A stretch of DNA of 64,000 nt, taken from NCBI RefSeq assembly GCF_002929305.1, contig NZ_PJIO01000005.1:186001-250000 (forward strand), in the 5' to 3' direction. Below are positions 36,292 to 44,714 of this stretch, in pieces. A program made the translations under genes and the position numbers. The notes beneath the pieces were generated by a model, which saw only the letters and a program-made list of their open reading frames with translations, was not told where the DNA came from and did not search any database. The stretch is from Arthrobacter sp. GMC3. Lineage in GTDB: Bacteria; Actinomycetota; Actinomycetes; Actinomycetales; Micrococcaceae. Position 1 is the first letter of the stretch; each line of letters starts with the position of its first letter.

Positions 36292-36930
36292 ATGACTTTG
36301 GAAACCCCTTCCGGGGAACACCCCGCGCGCCGCACCCCCTTGACCCGGTTGCCCCGTGACGAACGCCGCGCCCAACTTCTGGCGTCCGCCCTGCAGGTGT
36401 TTGTCAGTAACGGTTACCATGGCGCTGCCATGGACGAGATTGCCGATACCGCGATGGTCAGCAAACCCGTTTTGTATCAGCATTTCCCCAGCAAGCGGGA
36501 CCTGTACTTGGCGTTGCTTGACAGCCACCTGCAGTCATTGACCACGCTTCTGCTCTCCGCCTTGAACTCGACCACGGATAACAAGCAGCGCGTCCAGGCA
36601 ACCATGAAAGCCTATTTTCAGTTCATGGCCAACGACGACCAGGCCCACCGTCTGGTGTTTGAATCCGATCTTGTCAACGATCCGGAAGTAGCGGCACGGC
36701 TGGAGAAGTTCAATTCCGAATACGGCGATGCGATCGGCGCAGTCATCGCCGAGGACACCAAATTGGCTCCCCTGGAATCGGCGCTATTGGGCCGGGCCTT
36801 GGCGGGCATGGCGCAGGTCAGCGCCCGCTATTGGCTGGAAGCCAACGGGGACCTGGACATCGACGTTGCCAGCGAGCTTGTCTACCGTTTAGCTTGGCGC
36901 GGAATTAGCCGGTTCCCGAAGGAATCCTAA
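36292..36930 (+). CDS. TetR-family transcriptional regulator
   Basis: The 212-residue product has an N-terminal helix-turn-helix (MDEIADTAMVSKPVLYQHF, then SKRDLYLALL) at about residues 43-70 and a helical effector domain. ATG 36292 has AAAGG nine bases upstream. It precedes the DUF3107 gene by 60 bp and diverges from moeZ, an arrangement I recall near Rv3206c-Rv3208A in mycobacteria. Its ligand and targets are unknown. Confidence 0.9.
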   Translation: MTLETPSGEHPARRTPLTRLPRDERRAQLLASALQVFVSNGYHGAAMDEIADTAMVSKPVLYQHFPSKRDLYLALLDSHLQSLTTLLLSALNSTTDNKQRVQATMKAYFQFMANDDQAHRLVFESDLVNDPEVAARLEKFNSEYGDAIGAVIAEDTKLAPLESALLGRALAGMAQVSARYWLEANGDLDIDVASELVYRLAWRGISRFPKES

Positions 36931-36990
36931 GCGGCTGCGCATAGAGTTGCTGATACCTATATTTTGCACGTTTGCACCGAGGAGACACCT

Positions 36991-37215
36991 GTGGAAATCA
37001 AGATTGGCATTCAAAACGTTGCCCGCGAAATCATCCTTGAGTCAGAGCAAAGCTCCGACGAGGTTGCCGCGGCTGTTTCCGAGGCACTGGCCAAGGGCAC
37101 GGAGCTCCGCCTGACGGACGAGAAGGGCCGCGTCATTATTGTTCCCGGCAACGCCTTGGGGTACGTTGAACTCGGTGGCGAGAAGGCTCGCAGCGTAGGC
37201 TTCGCCGCGCTCTAG
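36991..37215 (+). CDS. DUF3107 small protein
   Basis: The 74-residue product starts at GTG 36991 with a strong GAGGAG RBS. It matches DUF3107 (VEIKIGIQNVAREIILES, ending in SVGFAAL), a compact actinobacterial protein of the type called TB9.4 in mycobacteria. No catalytic residue is evident and the function is unknown. It follows the TetR gene closely and is probably co-transcribed. Confidence 0.9.
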   Translation: MEIKIGIQNVAREIILESEQSSDEVAAAVSEALAKGTELRLTDEKGRVIIVPGNALGYVELGGEKARSVGFAAL

Positions 37216-37261
37216 GCGTCCGCTTTCACATCGTTTGGAACACAAGGAAATAGGAAACTTC

Positions 37262-37567
37262 ATGGTTGCTGTGGTCATTATTGCGTTGACGGCCGGTGCC
37301 TTTGGCGCGCTTGCCTGGGCTGTTGACAAGTATCGCAGCACCTTTGGAGCGGTGCTTCCTGCCGGTGCCGCCATCGTTGGTGCCTTGGTGGTTTGGATGA
37401 TCACCATGGCGATTGGCCTGGACGGTTCATCGGCGACGGCGTGGATCCCCTGGATTCTCTCCATGGCCGTTGGTGGCGTGGTGGCATGGGCCACCGCCGG
37501 TTTTGTGGGCCGCACACGCCACGCCCGCTTTGTCCAAAGGACCACAGAGATCTTGGCAATGCACTAA
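37262..37567 (+). CDS. Small three-helix membrane protein, hypothetical
   Basis: The 101-residue product has three hydrophobic segments (about 1-22, 28-50 and 60-82) and a basic C-terminus (RTRHARFVQR). The start ATG 37262 follows AGGAAATAGGAAAC. No family is recognised. It lies 46 bp after the DUF3107 gene and ends before a strong hairpin, so it may be the last gene of the tetR-DUF3107 unit. It is likely a real gene given the RBS and amino-acid pattern. Confidence 0.7.
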   Translation: MVAVVIIALTAGAFGALAWAVDKYRSTFGAVLPAGAAIVGALVVWMITMAIGLDGSSATAWIPWILSMAVGGVVAWATAGFVGRTRHARFVQRTTEILAMH

Positions 37568-37594
37568 GGCGCCAAAACTCAGCAGCCAGTTCTC

Positions 37595-37670
37595 CTATGC
37601 GCAGGACCCGTCAGCGGGTCCTGCGCATAGTGGTTTATGCGCCAAACTCACTGGCGAGTCCTGCGCATAG
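37595..37670 (+). terminator. Strong hairpin with an extra arm copy
   Basis: A perfect 16-bp stem (37595-37610 with 37615-37630) has a TCAG loop. A 13-base copy of the right arm (GTCCTGCGCATAG) recurs at 37658-37670, allowing an alternative, longer hairpin with the left arm. It separates the housekeeping block from the catabolic cluster. Confidence 0.65.
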
Positions 37671-37756
37671 CGCACCAGAAACGGGAAAGATCGTCCTCAC
37701 GGCATACTTTGGCACTAGGCGCCTCTGTTGCTCTCGCGGCTGAACTGATAGCTTGC

Positions 37757-37776
37757 TACGTAATCGTTGCGTAAAT
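37757..37776 (+). promoter_or_regulatory. Candidate GntR operator upstream of amidohydrolase genes
   Basis: TACGTAA at 37757-37763 and TGCGTAAAT at 37768-37776 form an imperfect direct repeat about 90 bp before the first amidohydrolase. The same core occurs as TTACGTAA in the promoter of the VOC gene. Binding by the GntR at 40347 is an inference. Confidence 0.4.
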
Positions 37777-37862
37777 GATCGTGATGATATTGATCTAATT
37801 GCAGCATGGTCTCAACGCGACGATGTTCCCCCGCGTGCGGAGCATGCGTCAGGGAGGACACC

Positions 37863-38852
37863 ATGGGCAATGCCTCGATTATCGACGTTCATTCGCATTT
37901 TCTACCCAGCTGGTACATCGAGGAGGCTGTTGCGGCCGGGCACCTCACGCCCGACCGAATGCCTGCCTGGCCTTCGTGGAGCGTTGAGGATCATCTTCGC
38001 ATGATGGACACGCACGGCATTGAGCGCTCCATTCTCTCCATTTCGTCACCGGGGGTCCACTTCGGAAGCGATATCCATGCACTTGCGCTGGCCCGGCGTG
38101 TCAACGAGTTCGCCGCGGACCTAGTTGCGGCTCGGCCAGAGCGTTTTGGGTTTTTTGCGGCGCTGCCCTTGCCGGCCATCGACGGTTCACTACGCGAAAT
38201 TGCCTATGCCCTCGACACCCTCGGCGCAGAGGGTGTGGCAATTGAGTCAAATGCTGGTGGAAAATACCTGGGAGACGGGTTATTTGAACCAGTGTGGGCG
38301 GAGCTTGGCCGGCGGCACTCCCCCGTTTTCATCCACCCAACTTCCCCTGCGGGAACCGATCCCGCTGCGCAGGGCCCACCGCTCCCCATGATCGATTACA
38401 TGTTTGACACCACCCGAACCATTATCGACCTTGCCTTGTCCGGGGCGCTGGGCCGGCATCCCGGGATGCAGGTGATCGTCCCCCACAGCGGGGCATTCCT
38501 GCCCACGGCTGTCGACAGGGTGGAGTTGTTTCAGTCCTTCATGCGGTCGGGGCTTCCCGCCGATCACCCCGCGCACCAGCTGGGCGACCTTCATGAAATT
38601 CTCCGGGGGCTCTGGTTCGACATGGCCGGTACCCCGTTTCCAACGGCGGTCAAGGCGTTAAAGAGTTCGGTAGGGACCGATCATCTGCTGTATGGCAGCG
38701 ACTTCTGCTTTACGCCGCCAATACTGGTAGCCCGGCAGATCGAGACGCTCGATGCCGCGTGGGCCCAGATATCCGATACGCCTTGGCGCGAGCTCACTAC
38801 AACGAACGCGCTAACGCTCTTCGCGGCTAGCGCAAGCATCAAACAAGGATAG
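37863..38852 (+). CDS. Amidohydrolase 2 (ACMSD-like) hydrolase/decarboxylase
   Basis: The 329-residue metal-dependent TIM barrel has HSH in DVHSHFLP (His10, His12), FIHPTSP, VPHSGAF and GSDFCF (metal-binding Asp). This is the pattern of aminocarboxymuconate-semialdehyde decarboxylase and gamma-resorcylate decarboxylase relatives. It could decarboxylate an aromatic or ring-opened acid. ATG 37863 has a strong RBS (GGGAGGAC); upstream in-frame starts lack one. It begins the catabolic cluster and is followed 8 bp later by a second amidohydrolase. Confidence 0.88.
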   Translation: MGNASIIDVHSHFLPSWYIEEAVAAGHLTPDRMPAWPSWSVEDHLRMMDTHGIERSILSISSPGVHFGSDIHALALARRVNEFAADLVAARPERFGFFAALPLPAIDGSLREIAYALDTLGAEGVAIESNAGGKYLGDGLFEPVWAELGRRHSPVFIHPTSPAGTDPAAQGPPLPMIDYMFDTTRTIIDLALSGALGRHPGMQVIVPHSGAFLPTAVDRVELFQSFMRSGLPADHPAHQLGDLHEILRGLWFDMAGTPFPTAVKALKSSVGTDHLLYGSDFCFTPPILVARQIETLDAAWAQISDTPWRELTTTNALTLFAASASIKQG

Positions 38853-38860
38853 GTCTAGAC

Positions 38861-40315
38861 ATGTCCCGCATAGACTCCATGAGTGTCGATCTCACGGCCG
38901 GGCCGATAGTTCTTAGCGGCGCAACTATCGTGGACACCCGCGATGGAACCCGCACCTCCGGCCAAGACATTGCCATCAAAGATGGCCGCATTCTCGACAT
39001 TGTTTCAACGTCAACATCGCCGTCAGAAACCGATGCGGAACGCATCGAAGCCACCGGCATGTTCGTGGTGCCCGGATTCTTAGATATGCACGCCCACCCA
39101 CTGGAATCCAAGGACCCAGAGGGTGCCCTCGCACTCATGTTGGCCTTCGGGGTCACCGGATTCCGGCAAATGTCAGGATCCCCGGCCATGCTCGCCAAGC
39201 ACCAGCACGAGGCCTCTGCATCAAGCGGGCGGGCCCCTTCGGTAGTGGCTATGCCCGGATCGCTACTAACGCCGGCAAATGCCGCGACGGCGGCCATGGC
39301 CGTCGCTGAGATACGCAAGCAAAAGGCGGCCGGTGCCGATTTCATCAAGGTCGGCATGACGTCCACCCAGGTGCTCTTCGCGGCGCTGGCCGAAGGGCGA
39401 CGGCTTGGGATTCCCGTTGGAGGCCATCTCCCGGCGACTACTGATGTCGCTGCGGCCGCTGTTGCCGGCATGAAATTCATTGAACATCTGGGACCAGGCC
39501 CGGCATTGTTGGCGGCCTGTTCCGATGATGAGGTTGCAGTACGCAAGTCAATCGCCGCCCGTCCGCAGCTTAAAGTCCCTCCTTTCAAGATTCCGTTCCT
39601 TGAAAAAATCATGGGGGGTGCCATTCGCAAGAGAATCGTCAACCCGACGTCCGGGGCTGCCGATGCCGACATAGCGATTCTTGCGCGCCTGGTCAGCACC
39701 TTCAGCGAAGAAAAAGCTACCGCCCTTGCGGCGGTCTTCGTCTCCAATGGAACATGGCAATCACCCACACTCATCCGTGAGCGCACCAGCCAATTGTGCG
39801 ATGACCCGGAATTCAGCAGCGACCCAAACCTTCGCTATGTGGACCCGTCAACGGTGAAACTGTGGCAGGACACAGCTAGAGAATTCGCTGCACGTCCACT
39901 GGGACAGCGCGCCACGTATCAAGACTTGTACGCATTGCAGTGCAGGATAACGAAGCTCTTCGACGACGCCGGAGTGAAGATGATTGCCGGGAGTGACGTG
40001 ACTGGCGCCGTGTGGGAAATCCCAGGGTATTCCTTGCACCAGGAATTCGATGAGCTGGCACGCGCAGGACTCCCACCTCTGCGGATCTTGCAAATGGCAA
40101 CGCTCAATGGCGCAGAGTTCTTAGGCAAAAGTGCCGACCTTGGGACGGTGACTTCCGGCAAGGCGGCAGATCTTGTCCTGCTGAGCGCCGATCCACTCGA
40201 ATCCGCGCAGAACCTGCACTCAATTGCCGGCGTCGTACGCTCTGGAAGATACCATTGCCGCGCGGACCTGGAAACGCTGAAGGACCGCCTAGCCGCCTCG
40301 CGATCCATCGTCTAG
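38861..40315 (+). CDS. Amidohydrolase (imidazolonepropionase/prolidase-like)
   Basis: The 484-residue member of the other amidohydrolase branch starts with a beta-sandwich segment (VLSGATIVDTRDGT) and the metal pair DMHAHP. Later it has a Lys in FIKVGM, GGHLPATT, EHLG and the catalytic Asp in AGSDVTGA. It probably hydrolyses an amide, lactam or lactone. It is almost certainly co-transcribed with the preceding gene (8-bp gap). Its substrate may be the entry compound of the pathway. Confidence 0.87.
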   Translation: MSRIDSMSVDLTAGPIVLSGATIVDTRDGTRTSGQDIAIKDGRILDIVSTSTSPSETDAERIEATGMFVVPGFLDMHAHPLESKDPEGALALMLAFGVTGFRQMSGSPAMLAKHQHEASASSGRAPSVVAMPGSLLTPANAATAAMAVAEIRKQKAAGADFIKVGMTSTQVLFAALAEGRRLGIPVGGHLPATTDVAAAAVAGMKFIEHLGPGPALLAACSDDEVAVRKSIAARPQLKVPPFKIPFLEKIMGGAIRKRIVNPTSGAADADIAILARLVSTFSEEKATALAAVFVSNGTWQSPTLIRERTSQLCDDPEFSSDPNLRYVDPSTVKLWQDTAREFAARPLGQRATYQDLYALQCRITKLFDDAGVKMIAGSDVTGAVWEIPGYSLHQEFDELARAGLPPLRILQMATLNGAEFLGKSADLGTVTSGKAADLVLLSADPLESAQNLHSIAGVVRSGRYHCRADLETLKDRLAASRSIV

Positions 40316-40346
40316 AGAACTCAACCGGCGGCCGTGGCCAGCATGG

Positions 40347-41021
40347 CTAGCTGGGGAGCGTTCCGGAGGCGAGGAGGTCGTCCGTGGTCTGTTCAAGGTG
40401 ATGCACGAGCACCGCTTGGGCTTGGGCGCTCTTGCGTGCCGTGGCAAGTTCCATCAGTTCGCGATGCTCCGCGGCAATGTCCCGGTCCATGCCGTGGACG
40501 CTGGCCCCGGATAGCTGCCGGTAGATTTCGGCGCCATCACGCAGTGACCGGGTCAATGCCAAAAGTCTAGGGTTTCCACACGCCGAGACAAGGGCCTCGT
40601 GAAAGGCCGTGTGCGCCTCGCTCCATTCTTGCGTGCTGCCCGGAGAACTATCGTCGCGGAGCGTGGCCCGTTCAAGGACATGATGGGCGGAGATAACTTC
40701 CGCTTCCCAGCGGACGTCGCCGGACTCGATCGAACGCCGTAAGGCATCTGCTTCAAGCATGGTGCGCAGCTCGGTGATATTGACGACGTCGGCGCGTGAA
40801 ATTTCGATAACACGGTAGCCCTGGTTGGGTGTCCACACCGCAAGATTATGTTCGGCCAAGCGGCCAAGTGCCTCCCGCACCACGGACATCGATCCGTCAT
40901 AGGCCTCTGCGAGCGCTGCCAGTCGAAGCGGGGTCCCGGGACTCAACACGCCGCGCAGGATGTCAGCGCGCAAGGTGTCGTGGAGCTGGGTTGCGCGGGT
41001 CATGGCTTTGGTTGCTTGCAT
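40347..41021 (-). CDS. GntR-family regulator, FCD (FadR) type
   Basis: The 224-residue product has an N-terminal winged helix (DILRGVLSPGTPLRLAALAE, SVVREALGRLAEHNL). The C-terminal FCD domain has likely metal/effector residues in HTAFHEAL, EHRELM and LVHHLEQ. FCD regulators usually repress catabolic genes and respond to an organic acid. It stands between the two amidohydrolase genes and the divergent VOC-led operon, where TTACGTAA is a candidate site. ATG 41021 was chosen; ATG 41003 is possible. Confidence 0.9.
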   Translation of the reverse strand: MQATKAMTRATQLHDTLRADILRGVLSPGTPLRLAALAEAYDGSMSVVREALGRLAEHNLAVWTPNQGYRVIEISRADVVNITELRTMLEADALRRSIESGDVRWEAEVISAHHVLERATLRDDSSPGSTQEWSEAHTAFHEALVSACGNPRLLALTRSLRDGAEIYRQLSGASVHGMDRDIAAEHRELMELATARKSAQAQAVLVHHLEQTTDDLLASGTLPS

Positions 41022-41073
41022 GACCCCATGCTAATACGCATTCGTCACGAAAGTGTAGATTATCGAAAATCCA

Positions 41074-41102
41074 TTGACATTACGTAAATTCTGGGCTGGT
41101 AT
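41074..41102 (+). promoter_or_regulatory. Promoter of the VOC-led catabolic operon with embedded palindrome
   Basis: TTGACA (41074-41079), a 17-bp spacer and TGGTAT (41097-41102) make a good vegetative promoter 31 bp before the VOC start. The spacer holds the 8-bp palindrome TTACGTAA (41080-41087), well placed for repression by the divergent GntR. Confidence 0.65.
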
Positions 41103-41132
41103 TGCACCATCACTCAACGGAGAGGACAACCC

Positions 41133-41831
41133 ATGCCCATCGAACACAGCAACTACTTCCGCAACCCGAAGCCCCGCCCCCTAACCGTCCCGAAATTGCA
41201 CCACGCTACCTTCATGACCATGGATGTGGACGCCATGGTGAATTTTTATGAACTTGTCTGCGGCCTTCAGCCCGTGTACTACGCCGAACATGCCGCGTGG
41301 CTCACCAACGACGAGGCAAACCACCGAATCGCCTTGCTGCGCCTGCCCGGCACTCACCCACCGGTAGACAAGCCCCACAGTGCAGGTTTGCACCACACTG
41401 CTTTCGAATACGCCACCTTCAACGAATGGCTGGATAATTACATCCGCCTCCGTGACCAGGGCATTGTGCCAACCATCTGCCTGGACCACGGCATGACCAT
41501 GTCCATGTACTACGCGGATCCCGACGGAAACGGTGTTGAGATCCAGGTTGATGCGTTTGGTGACTGGGGCATGTCCAAAGAGTGGATGTGGGCGTCACAG
41601 GAATTCTCTGAAGATCAGATTGGCCCCCAGTTCGACCCTGAACTTCTCGTTCAAGCACGTCGAAACGGCCTGGACCCCGATGAGATCCACCGCCGAGCAC
41701 ATGCCGGGGAATACCTTCCGGAGGTACCACGCGCCGAGCTCACCTTCGCTGACCCCTGGCCGGCCAGAATTGAAGCAGACCCCACCCTTACCGAAGGGGT
41801 ACCTTTCCCTCCCATGCCGACGGAGTCCTAG
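41133..41831 (+). CDS. VOC-superfamily extradiol dioxygenase-like enzyme
   Basis: The 232-residue product resembles the catechol 2,3-dioxygenase/biphenyl-diol dioxygenase fold but carries one clear VOC pair. Likely metal ligands are His24 (LHHATF), His88 (GLHHTAFE) and Glu136 (NGVEIQVD), the 2-His-1-Glu set of iron or manganese extradiol enzymes. It probably opens an aromatic or hydroxylated ring. A C-terminal extension (PWPARIEADP) is unfamiliar to me. It is the first gene of an operon with FAH, ligase, hydroxylase and Dabb genes, behind a strong promoter. Confidence 0.85.
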   Translation: MPIEHSNYFRNPKPRPLTVPKLHHATFMTMDVDAMVNFYELVCGLQPVYYAEHAAWLTNDEANHRIALLRLPGTHPPVDKPHSAGLHHTAFEYATFNEWLDNYIRLRDQGIVPTICLDHGMTMSMYYADPDGNGVEIQVDAFGDWGMSKEWMWASQEFSEDQIGPQFDPELLVQARRNGLDPDEIHRRAHAGEYLPEVPRAELTFADPWPARIEADPTLTEGVPFPPMPTES

Positions 41832-41832
41832 G

Positions 41833-42693
41833 ATGCGAATCGCAAATCTCGACGGACGGGCAGTGCTCATCCAAAAAGGCCTGGCCGTGGATATCAACAC
41901 CGCCAGCGAGGGAAGGTTCGGCCCGGATCCGCGCTCGATCTTTGAGAACTGGGATGCGTTCAGGGGCTGGGCCGCCGGAAGGACCCTCGGCCCGGGGAAG
42001 CCTTTTGATGAAGGGGCTTTGCAGGCACCGGTCCCCGATCCACGCCAGGTGTTCGCCATCGGACTGAACTATGCCGATCATGCCGATGAGGCGAAGCTGG
42101 GTCATCCGGAAAATCTGGTGGTCTTCACTAAATTTGCTTCCGCGCTTGCCGGGCCGAATGTCACGGTCGAACTACCGAGTGAGAGCGTGGACTACGAGAC
42201 CGAACTTGTTGTGGTGATAGGACACAAGCTGCACAAGGGCGACGAAGCCGAGTCTAGGGCAGCCATCGCCGGATATGCGGTGGGCCAGGACTACAGCGAA
42301 CGCCATGTTCAGACCCGGGGACCAGCCCCTCAGTTCAGCCTGGGCAAGTCGTTCCCAAATTTCGCACCCTTCGGACCGGCCGTGGTAACCCTCGATGAGC
42401 TGGCCACGCCGGATGCCTTGTCCATCAGCGCTGTCCTGGAGGGGCCCAGTGCGGCCGCGCATGGTGGCAGATGGACGGTGCAGGACGGCACCACCGCGGA
42501 CATGATTTTCCCGGTGTCCAGGATCATTTCAGATCTTTCTGCCGTGGTGACATTGTTCCCCGGAGACCTCATCTTCACGGGAACACCGGCTGGGGTTGGT
42601 ATGGCCCGGGGAATCTATTTGCGTCCCGGGGACACTCTGACAAGCACCATTGAGGGCCTCGGTTCCATCAGTAACAGGCTAGTTCGGGCATGA
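41833..42693 (+). CDS. Fumarylacetoacetate hydrolase (FAH) family protein
   Basis: The 286-residue product has the FAH metal-binding acids Glu122 and Glu124 (YETELVVVIG) and an Asp in GQDYSERH, then FTGTPAGVGMARG. Members hydrolyse C-C bonds in ring-cleavage products, decarboxylate oxaloacetate-like acids or hydrate them. With a following acetoacetyl-CoA synthetase-like gene, release of acetoacetate is a reasonable guess. ATG 41833 begins one base after the VOC stop; the frame is open further upstream but that is VOC coding sequence. Its stop overlaps the ligase start (ATGA). Confidence 0.9.
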   Translation: MRIANLDGRAVLIQKGLAVDINTASEGRFGPDPRSIFENWDAFRGWAAGRTLGPGKPFDEGALQAPVPDPRQVFAIGLNYADHADEAKLGHPENLVVFTKFASALAGPNVTVELPSESVDYETELVVVIGHKLHKGDEAESRAAIAGYAVGQDYSERHVQTRGPAPQFSLGKSFPNFAPFGPAVVTLDELATPDALSISAVLEGPSAAAHGGRWTVQDGTTADMIFPVSRIISDLSAVVTLFPGDLIFTGTPAGVGMARGIYLRPGDTLTSTIEGLGSISNRLVRA

Positions 42694-44714
42694 CCGGCGA
42701 TCCGGTGGGGGTCAAAGGCCCGGTCCACGCGCAGACCATCCTCTGGGAACCCACCGAAGCGGAGAAGACCACAAGCAAGATGGCCGGCTTCTTCGACTAC
42801 GTCGGCTCCTCTCGAGGCACCACTCTGACCGACTATCGGGCAGGGTGGCACTGGTCAGTCGAGTCCCCCAACGAGTTCTGGGATGCATTGCGCGAGTTCT
42901 TTGACGTCATCGGTGACGGCTTTGGCGGCCCGGCACTAGCCGAGGACCGCATGCCCGGCGCCGTCTGGTATCCACAGGCGCGATTGAACTTTGCCGAGAA
43001 TCTTCTCCGGCACGCAGATGGCCCGTTTGGGGATCAAGCGGCCATTGTTGACCTTAACGAAGACGGCTTCACACGCGAGATAAGCTGGCGCGAACTCCGT
43101 TCCCACGTGGCGTCGTTGAGCGCTGAACTGCGCAGCCTTGGCATCATTGCCGGCGACCGGGTGGCTGCCGTACTCCCCAACATCCCTGAGGCCATCATCG
43201 GACTGCTCGCTACTGCGAGCATCGGCGCAACATGGTGCGTTTGCTCGCCGGATCTTGCCCCGAAAGCTGTCCTTTCGCGGCTCCAGCAGCTGGCCCCACG
43301 CATCTTGATCGGCTCGTACGGCTATGCCTTCAACGGGCGGTTCTTCGATCGCCGGGCGCACCTTGCCGAAGTCCTTTCCGGGCTACCCAGCGTGGAGCAC
43401 ACCATTGTGGTATCCAGCGGGACAGTCGAGGGTGCACTCAGCTTCGATGGCTTGCTCAGAAACAGCGCAGAACCGCAATTCGCCCGGGTGCCATTCGATC
43501 ATCCATTGTGGGTGCTATTTACCTCCGGAACCACCGGCACACCCAAGGGCATTGTGCACGGTCACGGCGGCATGACTCTTGAGGCGCTCAAGCTCTGCGG
43601 TCTGCATTTCGGACTGGGCCCCTCGGATCGCTACTATGTAGCGGCCAATACATCCTGGATGGTCTGGAATACGCTGCTATTCAACCTGATGGCCGGCGCT
43701 TCCGTCGTCACCTACGCAGGATCACCCCTTTACCCTCGCATCGACAGGCAGTTTCAGATACTGGCCCAAACGCGGGCAACCATGTTTGGTTCCGGCGCAG
43801 CCTATCTCCGACTGGTCCAAGACGCGGGCCTATCGCCGGGGCTCGATCACGACCTTGGCGCATTGCATACGCTCATGTCAACAGGCTCAACCCTTCCAGA
43901 TGCGACTGCCCTGTGGATCGGCAGCGACATTGGCGCCCGGATACATCTGGGGGATTCCAGTGGAGGAACTGATATCTGCTCTGCATTTATCGGCCCCAAT
44001 CCGTTGCAAGCCGTCCGCCTTGGCCGCATGCAGGGCCCTTTGCTCGGTGTCGCCCTGGCTGTCTTCAACGAGCAGGGCTCCCCCGTCCTGGATGAGGTTG
44101 GTGAACTTGTCATCACCGCCCCAATGCCGGCCATGCCGGTTGCGTTTTGGAATGACCCCTCTGGCGCGCGCTACCACGAGGCCTACTTTGAACACTTCGA
44201 CGGCGTCTGGACGCACGGCGATTGGGTCCTGGAAAGTGCCGACGGCAGTTTCGAGGTTCAGGGACGATCCGATGCCACACTTAATCGTGCAGGCGTCCGG
44301 CTCGGCTCGGCAGAAATCTACAGTGCTCTCCAAGGCCTCCACGGTATACGGGACTCGCTGGTCCTTGGCATCGAGCTGCCCGACGGCGGCTATTACCTTC
44401 CCCTGTTCGTCGTTCTCGATCCCGGGCGTGAACTCGATGAATTGCTCGAACAACAAATTATTGCCGTGATTCGAGAGCATGCATCACCGCGCCATGTTCC
44501 CGACGCCGTCATCCCTGCCCCGGCCATTCCGGTGACCCATGCTGGGAAGAAGGTCGAAGTTCCGCTCAAACGCCTGTTCGCAGGGGGTGATCCAGGGAAA
44601 GTTGACCGCGGCGCTTTGGCCAATCCCGACGCTTTGGACTGGTTCGTCGATCGCGCCACCTCATTTCGTTCAACGCTGGAGGCCTCTGCCACAACCCCCA
44701 AGAAGGGAAAATGA
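42690..44714 (+). CDS. Acetoacetyl-CoA synthetase-like acyl-CoA ligase
   Basis: The 674-residue ANL-superfamily ligase has PQARLNFAENLLRHADG typical of acetoacetate-CoA ligases, the AMP-binding P-loop TSGTTGTPKGIVH, a TGELV-like GELVIT and a C-terminal Lys in GKKVEVPLKRL. It would convert acetoacetate (or a related beta-keto acid) to its CoA ester for thiolysis. The length fits the AacS family (about 650). Start and stop overlap both neighbours (ATGA at 42690 and 44711), so the genes are translationally coupled. Confidence 0.9.
   Translation: MTGDPVGVKGPVHAQTILWEPTEAEKTTSKMAGFFDYVGSSRGTTLTDYRAGWHWSVESPNEFWDALREFFDVIGDGFGGPALAEDRMPGAVWYPQARLNFAENLLRHADGPFGDQAAIVDLNEDGFTREISWRELRSHVASLSAELRSLGIIAGDRVAAVLPNIPEAIIGLLATASIGATWCVCSPDLAPKAVLSRLQQLAPRILIGSYGYAFNGRFFDRRAHLAEVLSGLPSVEHTIVVSSGTVEGALSFDGLLRNSAEPQFARVPFDHPLWVLFTSGTTGTPKGIVHGHGGMTLEALKLCGLHFGLGPSDRYYVAANTSWMVWNTLLFNLMAGASVVTYAGSPLYPRIDRQFQILAQTRATMFGSGAAYLRLVQDAGLSPGLDHDLGALHTLMSTGSTLPDATALWIGSDIGARIHLGDSSGGTDICSAFIGPNPLQAVRLGRMQGPLLGVALAVFNEQGSPVLDEVGELVITAPMPAMPVAFWNDPSGARYHEAYFEHFDGVWTHGDWVLESADGSFEVQGRSDATLNRAGVRLGSAEIYSALQGLHGIRDSLVLGIELPDGGYYLPLFVVLDPGRELDELLEQQIIAVIREHASPRHVPDAVIPAPAIPVTHAGKKVEVPLKRLFAGGDPGKVDRGALANPDALDWFVDRATSFRSTLEASATTPKKGK

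Noticed and set aside
37571..37670. CRISPR-like array
   Set aside because: Only one hairpin and one partial copy, no regular spacers, and no cas genes in the window.
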